A stretch of 57,458 bases of DNA from Candidatus Aquidulcis sp. (GCA_020723345.1 DYJA01000039.1:1-57458); one strand, 5' to 3'; positions 30,640 through 39,428 are shown, numbered from the stretch's first letter. Numbers and translations are program-made. Notes: generated by a model from the sequence alone, not told the origin.

Positions 30640-31230
30640 ATGACCGAAGACGGGAATCTGTCAGTACGTTCGACCTTGCGCGGGTTTGCAGACCCGCGCA
30701 AGGTTTTGTTTGGCGCGCTTTGTCTCGCGCTCGCGCTGTGTCTCGCGTCGCAACTCCCCGCGTCGGGATTCACGCGTTTGGAGTTGACCGATGCCGCGAC
30801 CGGGCGCAACATCGTTTCCGCGATTTTGCGCGACGGCGCGCCGATCACGTTGACGTGGCGCAATTCGCTCTTCAATCTCGACGTGACCGAAGCGTTCGTC
30901 GCGGAAAACGGCGCGCTGATCCAAACCGAAGTTACTTTTGCCGATCCGCGCGGTCTGCCGCCACCGATTGTCGCGCCAAGCGACGTAGACGATCTGTACC
31001 ACACCGGCGGCGCGTTCTCCGCCAAGGGAATGCGGCGACCGTTCACGCGGATCGCGTACCGCGTCGGCGAAATCGGCAATCCGAAAATGACGATTGGCGC
31101 GCGCGTGATCGAGTTCAAACGCAAAGTCGGATTCGGCGGCAGCATCATCTTGACGACGCGCGCGGTTAGTAGGGGCGAAGCCGTTGGACAAATTTGCAAA
31201 TTTGTCCTACCCAATGAGGAGGAAAAATGA
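30640..31230 (+). CDS. DUF1850 protein of the TRAP operon
   Basis: A 196-residue protein with one N-terminal membrane segment (VLFGALCLALALCLASQLP) and the DUF1850 core: ITLTWRNSLFNLDVTEAFVAENG and a later RVGEIGNPKMTIG. DUF1850 genes sit beside TAXI TRAP genes in many genomes; the function is unknown. Both ends of the frame are repeat DNA. The N-terminal STLRGFADPRKV comes from a CCTTGCGCGGGT palindrome (30673-30704), and the C-terminal VGQICKFVLP from a GGACAA palindrome. No clear ribosome-binding site is seen for ATG 30640, and a later start is possible. Confidence 0.75.
   Translation: MTEDGNLSVRSTLRGFADPRKVLFGALCLALALCLASQLPASGFTRLELTDAATGRNIVSAILRDGAPITLTWRNSLFNLDVTEAFVAENGALIQTEVTFADPRGLPPPIVAPSDVDDLYHTGGAFSAKGMRRPFTRIAYRVGEIGNPKMTIGARVIEFKRKVGFGGSIILTTRAVSRGEAVGQICKFVLPNEEEK
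31183..31210 (+). repeat. GGACAA palindrome, copy 4, coding for the DUF1850 C-terminus
   Basis: Arms GTTGGACAAATTTG and CAAATTTGTCCTAC, perfect except at the outer A/T positions. The DUF1850 frame reads through it as GQICKFVL before ending in the ribosome-binding site of the next gene. Confidence 0.85.
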
Positions 31231-31661
31231 GTAACGTAGATTACGCGGTCGATCTTTTCAGGCAGGGCTTTGCCTGATCGCAATCCATTCTTGCCGCGTG
31301 CGGCAAGCAGTTCGGAATGGACGAGCAGACGGCGTTTCGCGTCGCGTGCGGATTGGGCGGCGGATGCGGTCGTTTGGGTCTGACCTGCGGCGCGGTGACC
31401 GGGGCGTTCTTGGTCATCGGGCTAAAGTACGGGAAAATGAAAGCGGACGACAACGACGCGAAAGAAAAAACGTACGCGTTCGTCCAAGAATTTTCGGAAC
31501 AATTCCTCGAACGCAACAAATCGCTGAATTGCACCGAGTTGTTGGGGTGCGATCTGGGAACGCCGGAAGGACGCGTCAAAGTGAAGGAGCAGAATCTCCT
31601 GACCACCGTTTGCGAAAAAGTCGTCAGAGACGCGGCGGAGATTTTGGAAGAGGTGTTGTAA
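31227..31661 (+). CDS. C_GCAxxG_C_C redox protein, probable selenoprotein (UGA at codon 17)
   Basis: Translated through an in-frame TGA at 31275-31277, this gives a 144-residue protein of the C_GCAxxG_C_C family of small putative redox proteins, often found beside transporters. It starts MSNVDYAVDLFRQGFA-TGA-SQSILAACGKQFGMDEQTAF. The TGA stands where the family has its first conserved Cys (GFxC[AS]Q). The remaining conserved elements are LTCGAVTGAF, LNCTELLGCDL and TTVCEKVV. The true ATG has a strong GAGGAGG site and overlaps the DUF1850 stop. A conventional call would start at 31317 and lose the first 30 residues. Selenocysteine is the best reading; a Cys-to-stop mutation is the alternative. 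Confidence 0.82.
31285..31320 (+). promoter_or_regulatory. Candidate bacterial SECIS element
   Basis: A stem-loop just after the TGA. The outer stem is CCATTC (31285-31290)/GAATGG (31315-31320), and the inner stem TTGCCG/CGGCAA has apical loop CGTG (31297-31300). An 8-nt bulge lies on the 3' side. Nineteen bases separate the TGA from the loop, and G is the second loop base, as described for bacterial SECIS. Confidence 0.65.
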
Positions 31662-31691
31662 TGTAATGTGCTGGAGGTTCACTTGGGCGTA

Positions 31692-32083
31692 CTATTTGGA
31701 CAGGACATCCACTAGTTCAATTTCCGTAATGAACGTATAGTGCTTGCGGTTGCGTGTGACCAGAGGTATATGTTTGACCCACGCGGTCGCGGCAATCAAC
31801 GCATCGTCCACGCGCAAGGGATGCCTTGTGTACTTTTGCAGTAACTCGGAAGCGGCGGCGGCAATCGTCGAATCTACATGAATGATCCGCACGAGCCGCA
31901 ATAGGCGCAGTATCTTGCGGCGCTCCCCGCCCGTTAACCGCGCTTGGATAGCAATTCTTTACGCGATACGTTTGAGCAATACAATCGCCGATTCGATTCC
32001 CAGATCAGCGTTTTTGCCCATGCTTGTCCTTCGAGCCAATCAATCAGAATGTCTGTATCTAACAGAAAATTCAATCGGTCCAC
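31692..32083 (-). pseudogene. VapC-type PIN-domain toxin with a frameshift
   Basis: Reading from GTG 32083 gives DRLNFLLDTDILIDWLEGQ (first PIN Asp pair) to RLYCSNVSRKELLSKRG, then a TAA. After a one-base shift near 31936-31941 the frame resumes LTGGERRKILRLLRLVRIIHVD and runs to the second acidic site, RVDDALIAATAWVKHIPLVTRN, and a stop at 31692. Both halves are well conserved, so this is one PIN RNase gene broken by a single-base indel, or a sequencing error. It overlaps the preceding HTH gene by 13 bp, typical of a toxin-antitoxin pair. Confidence 0.78.
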
Positions 32084-32403
32084 GCGCCCAACTCCGCAAC
32101 GGTTTCTTTGAGCGTTTTCCTGTTACGCTTTCGGATTCGATTGACGCGGGTTACGCTGTCGAGCGCATTGCGATGTGATTTCCATAAACCGAACCCCAAG
32201 TCTTCCGGAGCGAAATGGGTCTTGAGTGGCTGGGTGAAAAATGCGTCAACCACGGACTTGGGCACACGGTAATGTTGCCCCAGGCGGATCGCCGGCAAGT
32301 TGCCCTCGCGGATTAAGGCGCGCACGGCGCGCGGCGTCAATTTGAAAATACGTGCGACTTCGTTGATGCTGTAAACCGAATCATAGACTGACTGAGTAGC
32401 CAT
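32071..32403 (-). CDS. Excisionase-type helix-turn-helix protein (antitoxin of VapC)
   Basis: A 110-residue protein with a MerR/excisionase-like HTH: YSINEVARIFKLTPRAVRAL, IREGNLPAIRLGQHYRVPKS. The C-terminal extension is basic (RVNRIRKRNRKTLKETVAEL). ATG 32403 has a GGAG site, and a TTG six bases upstream is less likely. The stop overlaps the start of the vapC-like gene. HTH-excisionase/PIN pairs are a known toxin-antitoxin arrangement; here the antitoxin is intact while the toxin carries a frameshift. Confidence 0.75.
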   Translation of the reverse strand: MATQSVYDSVYSINEVARIFKLTPRAVRALIREGNLPAIRLGQHYRVPKSVVDAFFTQPLKTHFAPEDLGFGLWKSHRNALDSVTRVNRIRKRNRKTLKETVAELGAWTD

Positions 32404-32423
32404 GAGCAAACTCCTCTGTGTAC

Positions 32424-32432
32424 ATTATAGCA
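32424..32432 (-). promoter_or_regulatory. Extended -10 promoter of the HTH-vapC pair
   Basis: On the minus strand TGCTATAAT forms an extended -10 element about 20 bp before the HTH ATG. No good -35 box is seen. The surrounding GTGCTATAATGTACAC is partly palindromic and could be an autoregulatory operator. Confidence 0.5.
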
Positions 32433-32478
32433 CATTTCATCAAGCCAGGCGATTTGTGATCCAGCGATTGCGACTAGA

Positions 32479-33636
32479 TCAATTTGCCACCGGCAAAGTA
32501 AAGTAAAAAATCGAACCTTTGCCTTCGATGCTTTCCGCCCAGATTTTGCCGCCGTGCGCCTCGACGATGTGTTTTGCAATCGCCAGCCCCAGCCCGGTGC
32601 CCCGCGTTTCGCGTTGGACGCGCGCGTGATCCACTTTGTAAAATCGCTCAAAGATGCGCGGCAGCGCGCTGGACGGAATTCCAATGCCGGTGTCTTGCAC
32701 TTGAATTTCGATCACATCGCCGGTTTGGCGCGCGCGAATCGCGATGCGACCGTGCGCCGGGGTGAATTTGATCGCGTTGTGCAAAAGATTACCGAGGACG
32801 CGTCGCGCGCCCGCCGGATCAGCGAGAACGTGCTGATCGGCGGGCGTTGCGATTTCTAGCGCGAGGGCTTGGCGTTCGATCTGCGGTCGGAAAAGTTCTA
32901 CGACTTGGGTCACCAACTCGGCGACCGGCATTTCGACGAGTTTGATCGGCATCTGTCCCGATTCGATCAGCGCGAGGTCCATCAGTTCGTCGGTGAGTTG
33001 ATGCAGCACGTCGACCTGGCTCCGCAGTTTGCCAAGCCACACTTGCGCGGGCGACGCGTCGCCTAATTCGTTCGCCAGTGTGTCGGTGAGGATTTGGAGC
33101 GAGGTCACCGGCGTGCGTAACTCGTGCGAAATGTTCGCGACAAAATCGCGGCGGACGCGTCCGAGGCGTTGCAGTTCGGTGATTTCGGTCAGGACGATGA
33201 GCGCGCCCGTGGTTTCACCGAGCGGACACGCGCGCGCCAGAACTTGAAACGCGCGCGCGTCTTTGACGATCGTTTGCGATAGCGATTCCGCGCGGCGCGT
33301 CAGGATTTCGTTGATCAGCGGTTGCAGTTGCGCGCTCCATGCGCGCTGATCGAAAATACGTCCGCTGGCGTCGCGCAGATTGAAGAGCGATTCGGCGGCG
33401 GCGTTCAGGACGACGATTTGTCTTTGCGCGTCGAGGATGAGAATGCCTTCGGTGATGCTCTGGCTGATCGCGTTCCACTGTTCGCTCGCGCGGCTTTGTT
33501 CTGTGCGCGCTTGATCGCGCTCGCGCCGCGCTTGGCGCAAATGTTCGAGCGCGATGTCGCCGCGCCGTTTGAAGATCCACGCGCTAACGCTCAGACCCAG
33601 GATGACGCCCGCGGCGATACCCAGCAGCGTTTCCAT
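32479..33636 (-). CDS. phoR: PhoR-like sensor histidine kinase
   Basis: A 385-residue kinase with one N-terminal TM helix (LLGIAAGVILGLSVSAWIF), a coiled stretch, a PAS domain (QSITEGILILDAQRQIVVLN), and then HisKA with the phospho-His in VANISHELRTPVTSL. The HATPase follows: NLLHNAIKFTP, VQDTGIGIP, RGTGLGLAIAKHI. The single TM and PAS match PhoR of Gram-positive and related phosphate-sensing systems. It lies directly after the OmpR-type regulator with a 1-bp overlap. The Pst genes are 5 kb away on the same strand, which supports but does not prove the phosphate role. Confidence 0.85.
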   Translation of the reverse strand: METLLGIAAGVILGLSVSAWIFKRRGDIALEHLRQARRERDQARTEQSRASEQWNAISQSITEGILILDAQRQIVVLNAAAESLFNLRDASGRIFDQRAWSAQLQPLINEILTRRAESLSQTIVKDARAFQVLARACPLGETTGALIVLTEITELQRLGRVRRDFVANISHELRTPVTSLQILTDTLANELGDASPAQVWLGKLRSQVDVLHQLTDELMDLALIESGQMPIKLVEMPVAELVTQVVELFRPQIERQALALEIATPADQHVLADPAGARRVLGNLLHNAIKFTPAHGRIAIRARQTGDVIEIQVQDTGIGIPSSALPRIFERFYKVDHARVQRETRGTGLGLAIAKHIVEAHGGKIWAESIEGKGSIFYFTLPVAN

Positions 33637-34307
33637 CAGCCCTCGAACCGATAACCCAGCCCGCGCACCGTTTCGATGCGTTGCGGATTCGCCGGGTCAT
33701 CTTCAATTTTTTCTCGTAGCCAACGGATATGCACGTCGACGGTGCGCGTATCGCCGCCAAAGTCAAAACCCCAGACGCGCTGCAAGAGCAAATCGCGCGT
33801 CAGCACCGCGCCTTTGTGCCGAATCAATTCCGCGAGCAGATCGAATTCTTTCGGCGAAAGGTTGAGCAGTTGCCCCGCGCGCAGCGCGCGATGCCCAACC
33901 AGATCGAGCGTGAGATCGCCCGCTTGCAATTTCGTTTCGGGTTCGCGGCGACCGCGCCGCAACACCGCGCGCAAACGCGCGAGCAGTTCGCCGAGCGAAA
34001 ACGGCTTGACGATATAATCGTCCGCGCCGGTGTCCAGCCCGATGATGCGATCCACTTCGCCGCTGCGCGCGGTCAGCAGAACGATTGGCACGTCCATTTC
34101 GTGGCGCAGTGTGCGGCAGACGGTCAGTCCGTCGAGTCCCGGCAGCATCACGTCGAGGACGATCAGATCGGGCTTTTTTTCGCGCGCGAGATCGAGCGCG
34201 GTGACGCCGTTGTCTGTTTCGATCACCTCGTACTCTTCGCGCGCCAAATTATACGCGAGCGTCTCGCGCAAAGTTTGATCGTCTTCGACGAGCAAGAGTT
34301 TGGTCAT
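33636..34307 (-). CDS. phoB: PhoB/OmpR-family response regulator
   Basis: A 223-residue regulator. The receiver domain has the acidic pocket LLVEDDQTL, phospho-Asp in IVLDVMLPGLDG, and KPF; the winged-helix domain has LSPKEFDLLAELIRHKG, DTRTVDVHIRWLREKI and TVRGLGYRFEG. It is coupled to the ArsC-like gene upstream (ATGA overlap at 34304-34307) and to the PhoR-like kinase downstream. It probably controls pst genes through a PHO-type box. The assignment as PhoB rests on the partner kinase and context, since OmpR-family regulators look alike. Confidence 0.87.
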   Translation of the reverse strand: MTKLLLVEDDQTLRETLAYNLAREEYEVIETDNGVTALDLAREKKPDLIVLDVMLPGLDGLTVCRTLRHEMDVPIVLLTARSGEVDRIIGLDTGADDYIVKPFSLGELLARLRAVLRRGRREPETKLQAGDLTLDLVGHRALRAGQLLNLSPKEFDLLAELIRHKGAVLTRDLLLQRVWGFDFGGDTRTVDVHIRWLREKIEDDPANPQRIETVRGLGYRFEG

Positions 34308-34711
34308 TTGAAAAAATCACGCAGTCGTTTTTCCAATTCATCGGCAGTTTGACGAAAGGCGTCCAACTGTTCGGCTTCGCTGCCCACGACCGCCGACGGA
34401 TCGGGCAATGCCCAGTGCAATTTCTGGGTCGCGCCGAGAAAGATCGGGCACACCTCTTCCGCGCACAGCGTAATCACGTAATCGAATCGCGCGTTCGCGA
34501 ATTCGTCAACACTTTTGGAGCGCTGCTGCGACGCGTCGATGCCGCGTTCCTGCAGAACGCGCCGCGCGAGCGGATGCACGCGCGACGGCGCGCTGCCCGC
34601 GCTGAACACTTGCACGCGATCACCGGCGAGCGCGCGCAATAACCCTTCGGCAAGTTGCGAGCGCGCCGAATTGTGAACGCAGAGAAAAAGGACGCGGAGT
34701 TGATCGGACAT
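34304..34711 (-). CDS. ArsC-like low-molecular-weight phosphatase/arsenate reductase
   Basis: A 135-residue LMW-PTP-fold protein with an intact P-loop, FLCVHNSARSQLAEGLLR (Cys-x5-Arg), and a later ALPDPSAV with the general-acid Asp. It has the DYVITLCAEEVCPIF segment with the second Cys pair typical of thioredoxin-linked arsenate reductase. ATG 34711 is used; TTG 34720 is less likely. Arsenate mimics phosphate, so a place ahead of phoB/phoR fits arsenate leaking in through the Pst system. It is first of a coupled three-gene unit. Confidence 0.82.
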   Translation of the reverse strand: MSDQLRVLFLCVHNSARSQLAEGLLRALAGDRVQVFSAGSAPSRVHPLARRVLQERGIDASQQRSKSVDEFANARFDYVITLCAEEVCPIFLGATQKLHWALPDPSAVVGSEAEQLDAFRQTADELEKRLRDFFK

Positions 34712-34722
34712 TTTGTTCAACC

Positions 34723-34757
34723 AAGACCTGTCAGGTTTTCAAAACCTGACAGGTCTT
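34723..34757 (-). repeat. Perfect 17-bp-arm palindrome between ino1 and arsC-like
   Basis: AAGACCTGTCAGGTTTT and its exact complement flank a single central C. It lies between ino1 and the ArsC-like gene and may act as a terminator or processing hairpin. It looks like another dispersed palindrome. Confidence 0.75.
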
Positions 34758-34764
34758 TGAACTT

Positions 34765-35850
34765 CTATTTCCCCTGAATAAATTCTTCCACCATTTCGCG
34801 TGCCTTGTCGTCCGGGAATTGCTTGGGCGGCGATTTCATAAAGTACGAACTCGGCGCGACGAGCGCGCCCTTCATCCCGCGCTCCAGCGCGATCTTGGCG
34901 CAGCGCACCGCGTCGATCACGACGCCCGCGCTGTTCGGCGAGTCCCACACCTCCAATTTCAATTCGAGATTTAACGGCACATCGCCAAAGGTCGTTCCTT
35001 CCATCCGAATGTAACACCACTTGCGATCCGTCAGCCACGGCACGTAATCGCTGGGACCGACGTGGACATCATCCGGATCGAGATTGTGACCGAGCATCGA
35101 AGTGACGGCGTTCGTCTTGGAAATCTTTTTCGATTCGAGTCGTTCGCGTTCGAGCATATTCATAAAATCGGTGTTGCCGCCGAAATTCAATTGATAGGTG
35201 CGATCCAATCGCACGCCGCGATCTTCGAACAAGCGCGTGAGGACGCGATGCGTGATCGTCGCGCCGACTTGCGATTTGATGTCGTCGCCGACAATCGGCA
35301 AGCCGCGTTCTTCAAATCGTCGCTGCCAATATTTTTCGCGCGCGATGAAAACGGGAATGCAGTTGACCATCGCGCAGCCCGCATCCAGCACCTGCTCGAC
35401 GTACCACTTGGTCGCCTCTTCCGAGCCGACCGGCAAATAGTTGATGACGACGTCGGCTTTGGTCGCTTTCAAAATGCCGACGACATCGTCCGTCGGTCCC
35501 GGCGCTTTTTCGATCACCTGCGACAAATATTTGCCCAGTCCGTCGTGCGTCATGCCGCGATGCACCTTGACACCGGATTTCGGTACGTTTGTGAATTTGT
35601 ACGTGTTGTTGGGCTTGGTATAAATCGCCTCCGCCAAATCTTTGCCCACTTTGTTTTTGTCGATGTCGAACGCGGCGACGATCTCAATGTCGCCGACGTG
35701 ATACCCACCCAGGTTGACGTGCATCAATCCCGGCACCTGGGTATCCACGGGCGCGTCTTGATAGTAATGAACTCCCTGCACGAAACTGCTCGCGCAATTG
35801 CCCACGCCGATGATCGCGACGCGAACCTTGCGACTTTTTTGTTTTGCCAC
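34765..35850 (-). CDS. ino1: Inositol-3-phosphate synthase
   Basis: A 361-residue NAD-dependent synthase that cyclises glucose-6-phosphate to inositol-3-phosphate, the first step to inositol lipids and thiols. The Rossmann motif is [18 protein letters not shown]. Other family blocks are [67 protein letters not shown] and [20 protein letters not shown]. The length and motifs match the short bacterial/archaeal type rather than the yeast type. It stands alone, flanked by a palindrome and a TIR element. Confidence 0.95.
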   Translation of the reverse strand: MAKQKSRKVRVAIIGVGNCASSFVQGVHYYQDAPVDTQVPGLMHVNLGGYHVGDIEIVAAFDIDKNKVGKDLAEAIYTKPNNTYKFTNVPKSGVKVHRGMTHDGLGKYLSQVIEKAPGPTDDVVGILKATKADVVINYLPVGSEEATKWYVEQVLDAGCAMVNCIPVFIAREKYWQRRFEERGLPIVGDDIKSQVGATITHRVLTRLFEDRGVRLDRTYQLNFGGNTDFMNMLERERLESKKISKTNAVTSMLGHNLDPDDVHVGPSDYVPWLTDRKWCYIRMEGTTFGDVPLNLELKLEVWDSPNSAGVVIDAVRCAKIALERGMKGALVAPSSYFMKSPPKQFPDDKAREMVEEFIQGK

Positions 35851-35888
35851 ACAAACCTCCCAGAATGAATGTTGGAATTCTGCAGCTT

Positions 35889-36026
35889 GTCATTTCGAGC
35901 GGAGCGACCCTGGCACTTGCGTTCCCGCCAGGGCAAGTGGAAATCTCCACCTGTGATCAAAAGATTTCTCGTCGGCGATCCTTCGACTCCGCTAACGCTC
36001 CGCTCAGGACGCCTCCTCGAAATGAC
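35889..36026 (+). repeat. TIR-bounded repeat element, copy 2 (138 bp)
   Basis: GTCATTTCGAG (35889-35899) and CTCGAAATGAC (36016-36026) are exact inverted repeats. Inside are a GATTTCTCGTCGGCG core shared with the copies at 4323 and 56076 and a TTCGAC...GCTCAGGAC repeat at about 35980-36010. It fills most of the gap between ino1 and mgsA. Confidence 0.72.
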
Positions 36027-36094
36027 AGGATGAACTGCAAAAGAGAAAACACCAAACCTTGTCCAAAGTATCGCGGCTTGTCCGCGTTATGGTG

Positions 36095-36571
36095 TCACGC
36101 TGCTTGATCGTCTCGCTGGACTGCGCGTTCGAGATGCCGGGAGTAATCCGGCAGAATGCGTTCGTACGGTTCGTTCATCAGCGGCGACGAAATGATATAG
36201 TCGGCGGAGGTGCGATTGCACGCGACCGGAATGTTCCACACGACCGCGATCCGGAGCAATGCTTTGACATCGGGATCGTGCGGCAGCGGCTCCAGCGGAT
36301 CCCAGAAGAAAATCAGGAAATCGATTTCCCCTTCGGCGATTTTCGCGCCGATTTGTTGATCGCCGCCGAGCGGACCGCTCTGCAACTTTATCACAGTGAG
36401 TCCCAAATCGTCTTCCAGCAAATTGCCGGTCGTGCCGGTGGCGTAGAGTTCGTGCTGCGCCAAGAGGTCTTGATTGAATTTTGCCCAGGCGACCAAGTCG
36501 CGCTTTTTGTTGTCGTGCGCGACAAGCGCGATCTTCTTTTTCCACGGTGTTGTGTTTTCATTCGCCGTCAT
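36095..36571 (-). CDS. mgsA: Methylglyoxal synthase
   Basis: A 158-residue enzyme that turns dihydroxyacetone phosphate into methylglyoxal and phosphate, a bypass of lower glycolysis. Key family residues are present: [46 protein letters not shown] with the phosphate-binding loop, [20 protein letters not shown] with the catalytic Asp, and [12 protein letters not shown]. The gap to the next gene contains two short GC-rich hairpins (GCGAGCCGCTGGCTCGC and GCGGGCGAACCGCCCGC). Confidence 0.95.
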   Translation of the reverse strand: MTANENTTPWKKKIALVAHDNKKRDLVAWAKFNQDLLAQHELYATGTTGNLLEDDLGLTVIKLQSGPLGGDQQIGAKIAEGEIDFLIFFWDPLEPLPHDPDVKALLRIAVVWNIPVACNRTSADYIISSPLMNEPYERILPDYSRHLERAVQRDDQAA

Positions 36572-36646
36572 TTCTGTTCTCCCGAAAATAGATCTGTTGC
36601 GCGAGCCGCTGGCTCGCCGTGCGGCGGGCGAACCGCCCGCACCACA

Positions 36647-37633
36647 TCACGCACGGCTCCACAATTTCAAGCGTGGGTTTTCGATGATGCCCGGAATCCG
36701 CCCACGCTTGGCAATCGGCTTGCCGTCGATTTCCTTGAGATCGCCGGTGAAATCAATCGGCGGCGCGGCGCTGATCGCGCTGCCGACGCCATAGCCATCG
36801 ACCGGCGCGCCTTCGCGCTTGAACAATTCGATTCGTTCCGCGTCGACGCCGCCGCTGACGAAAATCTTGACGCGCGCAAACCCGGCTTGATCGAGCCGCG
36901 CGCGGATTTCTTTGACGAGATCCGGCGTCACGCGTCCGCGCTCGGACGGCGTATCGAGCCGCACGCCCCACAAACGATCGCCGAGCGCGCGCGCGACGCG
37001 CAGCGCTTCTTCGGCTTCGTCGCGAAACGTATCCACCAGCGCGATGCGATTGACTTGCGGCGGCATCCACTGGTCGAATGCCTGAACGGCGCGCACGGTA
37101 TCGCCCAGAATCAAAATCAAGGCGTGGGGCATCGTGCCGCTGGGTTGTTTGCCGGCGAGGCGCGCGCCTGCCGGAGTCGCGCAGGTCGCGCAGCCGCCGA
37201 TGATCGCCGCGTACTCCATTTGCGCGGAGACGTTCGGGTGGACGTGGCGCGCGCCAAATGAAATGACCGGCACGGGCGCGGCGATTTCGACGATGCGGCG
37301 CGCGGCGGTCGCCCAGCCGCTCTGTGACGCGAGGATGCCGAGCAGCGCGGTTTCGTACAGACCGAACGCGGAGTACGGCGCGCGAATACGCAGGATGATT
37401 TCTTTCGCGCTCATCGGCGCGCCTTCGTCCAATGCCCAGACCATCGCGTTTTCTGGCAGAACTTGTTTCAACAATGCCAACGTTTCGGTCAAGCCGCACA
37501 AAATTCCGCTGCGACTAGGAAAGATTTCCATCGTGACAACTGGGTCGATTCCTTCGTGTCGCAAAATCTCGCGCGTGCGTTGGAAATAAATGTCGGCAGT
37601 GTCGCCGGACAGAATCGCATCTGAAATTGTCAT
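36647..37633 (-). CDS. pncB: Nicotinate phosphoribosyltransferase
   Basis: A 328-residue NAPRTase-fold enzyme of NAD salvage, which joins nicotinate to PRPP. Visible motifs are TADIYFQRTREIL, the SFGARHVHP loop, AGKQPSGTMPHALIL (the TMPH loop of NAPRTases), ALVDTFRDEAEEAL, GVRLDTPSERGR and FVSGGVDAERIELF, ending in YGVGSAIS. It is shorter than E. coli PncB (400) and matches the short NAPRTase-like group. An isochorismatase/nicotinamidase-like gene lies about 0.7 kb upstream on the same strand, which could supply nicotinate. Confidence 0.88.
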   Translation of the reverse strand: MTISDAILSGDTADIYFQRTREILRHEGIDPVVTMEIFPSRSGILCGLTETLALLKQVLPENAMVWALDEGAPMSAKEIILRIRAPYSAFGLYETALLGILASQSGWATAARRIVEIAAPVPVISFGARHVHPNVSAQMEYAAIIGGCATCATPAGARLAGKQPSGTMPHALILILGDTVRAVQAFDQWMPPQVNRIALVDTFRDEAEEALRVARALGDRLWGVRLDTPSERGRVTPDLVKEIRARLDQAGFARVKIFVSGGVDAERIELFKREGAPVDGYGVGSAISAAPPIDFTGDLKEIDGKPIAKRGRIPGIIENPRLKLWSRA

Positions 37634-37768
37634 CCGATCATCTCACGGCAAAACCTGCCGCCGCCCGTACCCGTTCTCGAAAAGCGCGAGCGGTCGGCAG
37701 GTCAATGTTAGGCGCAATTCACAGTTATCAATTTGCAGGGAACCGAGAAAAACTTTTGGGCGGTTCGA

Positions 37769-38350
37769 CTACAATTGAATCTTGGTTCCCAGGATGGCGA
37801 GGAATTGGGACAACCATTCCGGATGCGCGGGCCACGCGGGCGCGGTGACCAGGGTTCCGTCCACGTGCGCCTTGTCCACGGGAACGCTCGTCCACTTGCC
37901 GCGCGCGCTCACCACATCCGGTCCGACTGCCGGGTACGCTGTGCATGCCTTGCCTTCCAGAACACCGGCGGCTGCCAACACTTGGGGACCATGACAGATC
38001 GCGGCGATGGGTTTGTTGGCTTTGGCAAAGTGTTGCACCATTTCGATCACGGTTCCGTCCAGACGGATGTACTCGGGCGCGCGTCCGCCGGGAATGACCA
38101 GCGCGTCGTAATCCTGCGCCTTGATTTCTGCAAAGGTGGCGTTCAGGGCGAAATTGTGTCCCGGTTTTTCGCTGTACGTCTGATCGCCTTCAAAGTCGTG
38201 GACGGCAGTGCGAACTTTTTCGCCCGCCTTTTTGCCCGGGCAAACGGCGTGAACAGTGTGCCCTACCATTTGCAGCGCCTGGAAAGGCACCATCACTTCG
38301 TAATCTTCGACGAAATCACCGACGAGCATCAGAATTTTCTTCGCGCTCAT
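37769..38350 (-). CDS. DJ-1/PfpI-family protein
   Basis: A 193-residue DJ-1/PfpI superfamily protein with the nucleophile elbow [14 protein letters not shown] (Cys near 118). A conserved Glu lies near the start (GDFVEDYEV), and [16 protein letters not shown] follows. Such proteins include general stress protein 18-type proteases, deglycases and glyoxalase III-like enzymes. Since methylglyoxal synthase is nearby on the same strand, detoxification of methylglyoxal is an attractive but unproven role. A second paralogue is at 47000. Confidence 0.87.
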   Translation of the reverse strand: MSAKKILMLVGDFVEDYEVMVPFQALQMVGHTVHAVCPGKKAGEKVRTAVHDFEGDQTYSEKPGHNFALNATFAEIKAQDYDALVIPGGRAPEYIRLDGTVIEMVQHFAKANKPIAAICHGPQVLAAAGVLEGKACTAYPAVGPDVVSARGKWTSVPVDKAHVDGTLVTAPAWPAHPEWLSQFLAILGTKIQL

Positions 38351-38381
38351 GTTGACCTCCTTTGGTCTTGCGTGTTGAACC

Positions 38382-39428
38382 TTACGAACTGCGCCTATTC
38401 AACCGAATCCCATCCCAGCTTGAGAAGGGATCTGTCGAACGAACGAGATGCATTCCGGCATCGGCGAAACGTTGGAACGCGGCGTCGGCTGGCTCGGTGT
38501 AATCGATGACGCCCGGAATGACGACGGACGAAGTGCAGTCTTCGAGCAAGTAAACTTTTTCCGCCAGCGTGCGATCGTGGACGCGAATATCGTCCAGCAG
38601 ATCCGCAATCGTCCACGCGACGCAGTGACTCTTGGCTTCGCCTGCGATGATCACCGCGTCGAACGTTTCGAGTTTCTTGAAAATTTTGTCGTTCTTGGGC
38701 GCGAGCGGCGCGCCGTCGAATCCTGTTTGCACTTCGGGCCCCAGCACCGAGTAATGTTCGGTGAGTGGCTGATCGCCCTTGACGTGAAAATCGGGTTGAC
38801 TGGAACGCGCGATGCTGTGAAAGAAAATCGTCTCTTCGAACGCGGAGACGAGCGCGTGACCGATCCCGCCGAGCAACGCGTGGTAGGGCCAAATCGTCAG
38901 ATCGTACTTGCCGCTTGTTTTGAGTTGGCGCGCGTAATATTCGAGGTGGCGTTGTCCGTACTCGACGCTGATGCCGAGCGACGCGGCGAGCGCGGGATTG
39001 AAACGCCACTCGCCGCGCGCGATCTGCTCCGCCGAGACAAGCGTAAACGGCGCGGGATGTTCGCCGCGCGCGTCGAGCAAAAAGAGACTGTGGAAGATTT
39101 GCGCGGCTTGGTGCGTGTCCATCGTCGGTACGATTTGCGTGATGTTTTCCAAATTGCGATAGACGAATTCGCACAGCCGCCGCGTATCGTCCACCGCGCC
39201 GGTCCCGGAACGACCGCCGACGTACAATTCGAACCCAGGAACGCAAAAAGTGTTTTGCATATCCACGGCGATCAGGCAAATTCGAAATTGATCGTTTGCC
39301 GCAGGTCGGATATTCTGTTGTTTTGCCCACGCTAGAGCTTGCGCGGCGCGTTCTTGATATGGCACGCGCCAAACCGCTCCAACGCGCGCGGAATCAAAAT
39401 GAGTTGGCAAGGGTAATTCTCGAAACAT
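38382..39428 (-). CDS. Isochorismatase-family cysteine hydrolase
   Basis: A 348-residue member of the isochorismatase/nicotinamidase superfamily, much longer than the usual ~200. The catalytic Asp region is [20 protein letters not shown], and the Cys lies in [21 protein letters not shown] middle insert (about residues 110-220, [19 protein letters not shown]...) accounts for the extra length. ATG 39428 begins [13 protein letters not shown]. The longer frame from 39488 reads intergenic repeat. The substrate is not certain; nicotinamide or another amide is possible given the NAPRTase gene downstream. Confidence 0.8.
   Translation of the reverse strand: MFRELPLPTHFDSARVGAVWRVPYQERAAQALAWAKQQNIRPAANDQFRICLIAVDMQNTFCVPGFELYVGGRSGTGAVDDTRRLCEFVYRNLENITQIVPTMDTHQAAQIFHSLFLLDARGEHPAPFTLVSAEQIARGEWRFNPALAASLGISVEYGQRHLEYYARQLKTSGKYDLTIWPYHALLGGIGHALVSAFEETIFFHSIARSSQPDFHVKGDQPLTEHYSVLGPEVQTGFDGAPLAPKNDKIFKKLETFDAVIIAGEAKSHCVAWTIADLLDDIRVHDRTLAEKVYLLEDCTSSVVIPGVIDYTEPADAAFQRFADAGMHLVRSTDPFSSWDGIRLNRRSS

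Noticed and set aside
36059-37261. 400-residue plus-strand ORF opposite mgsA and pncB
   Set aside because: Both opposite-strand genes carry clear family motifs; this frame is low-complexity Arg/Asp-rich and has no recognisable domain.
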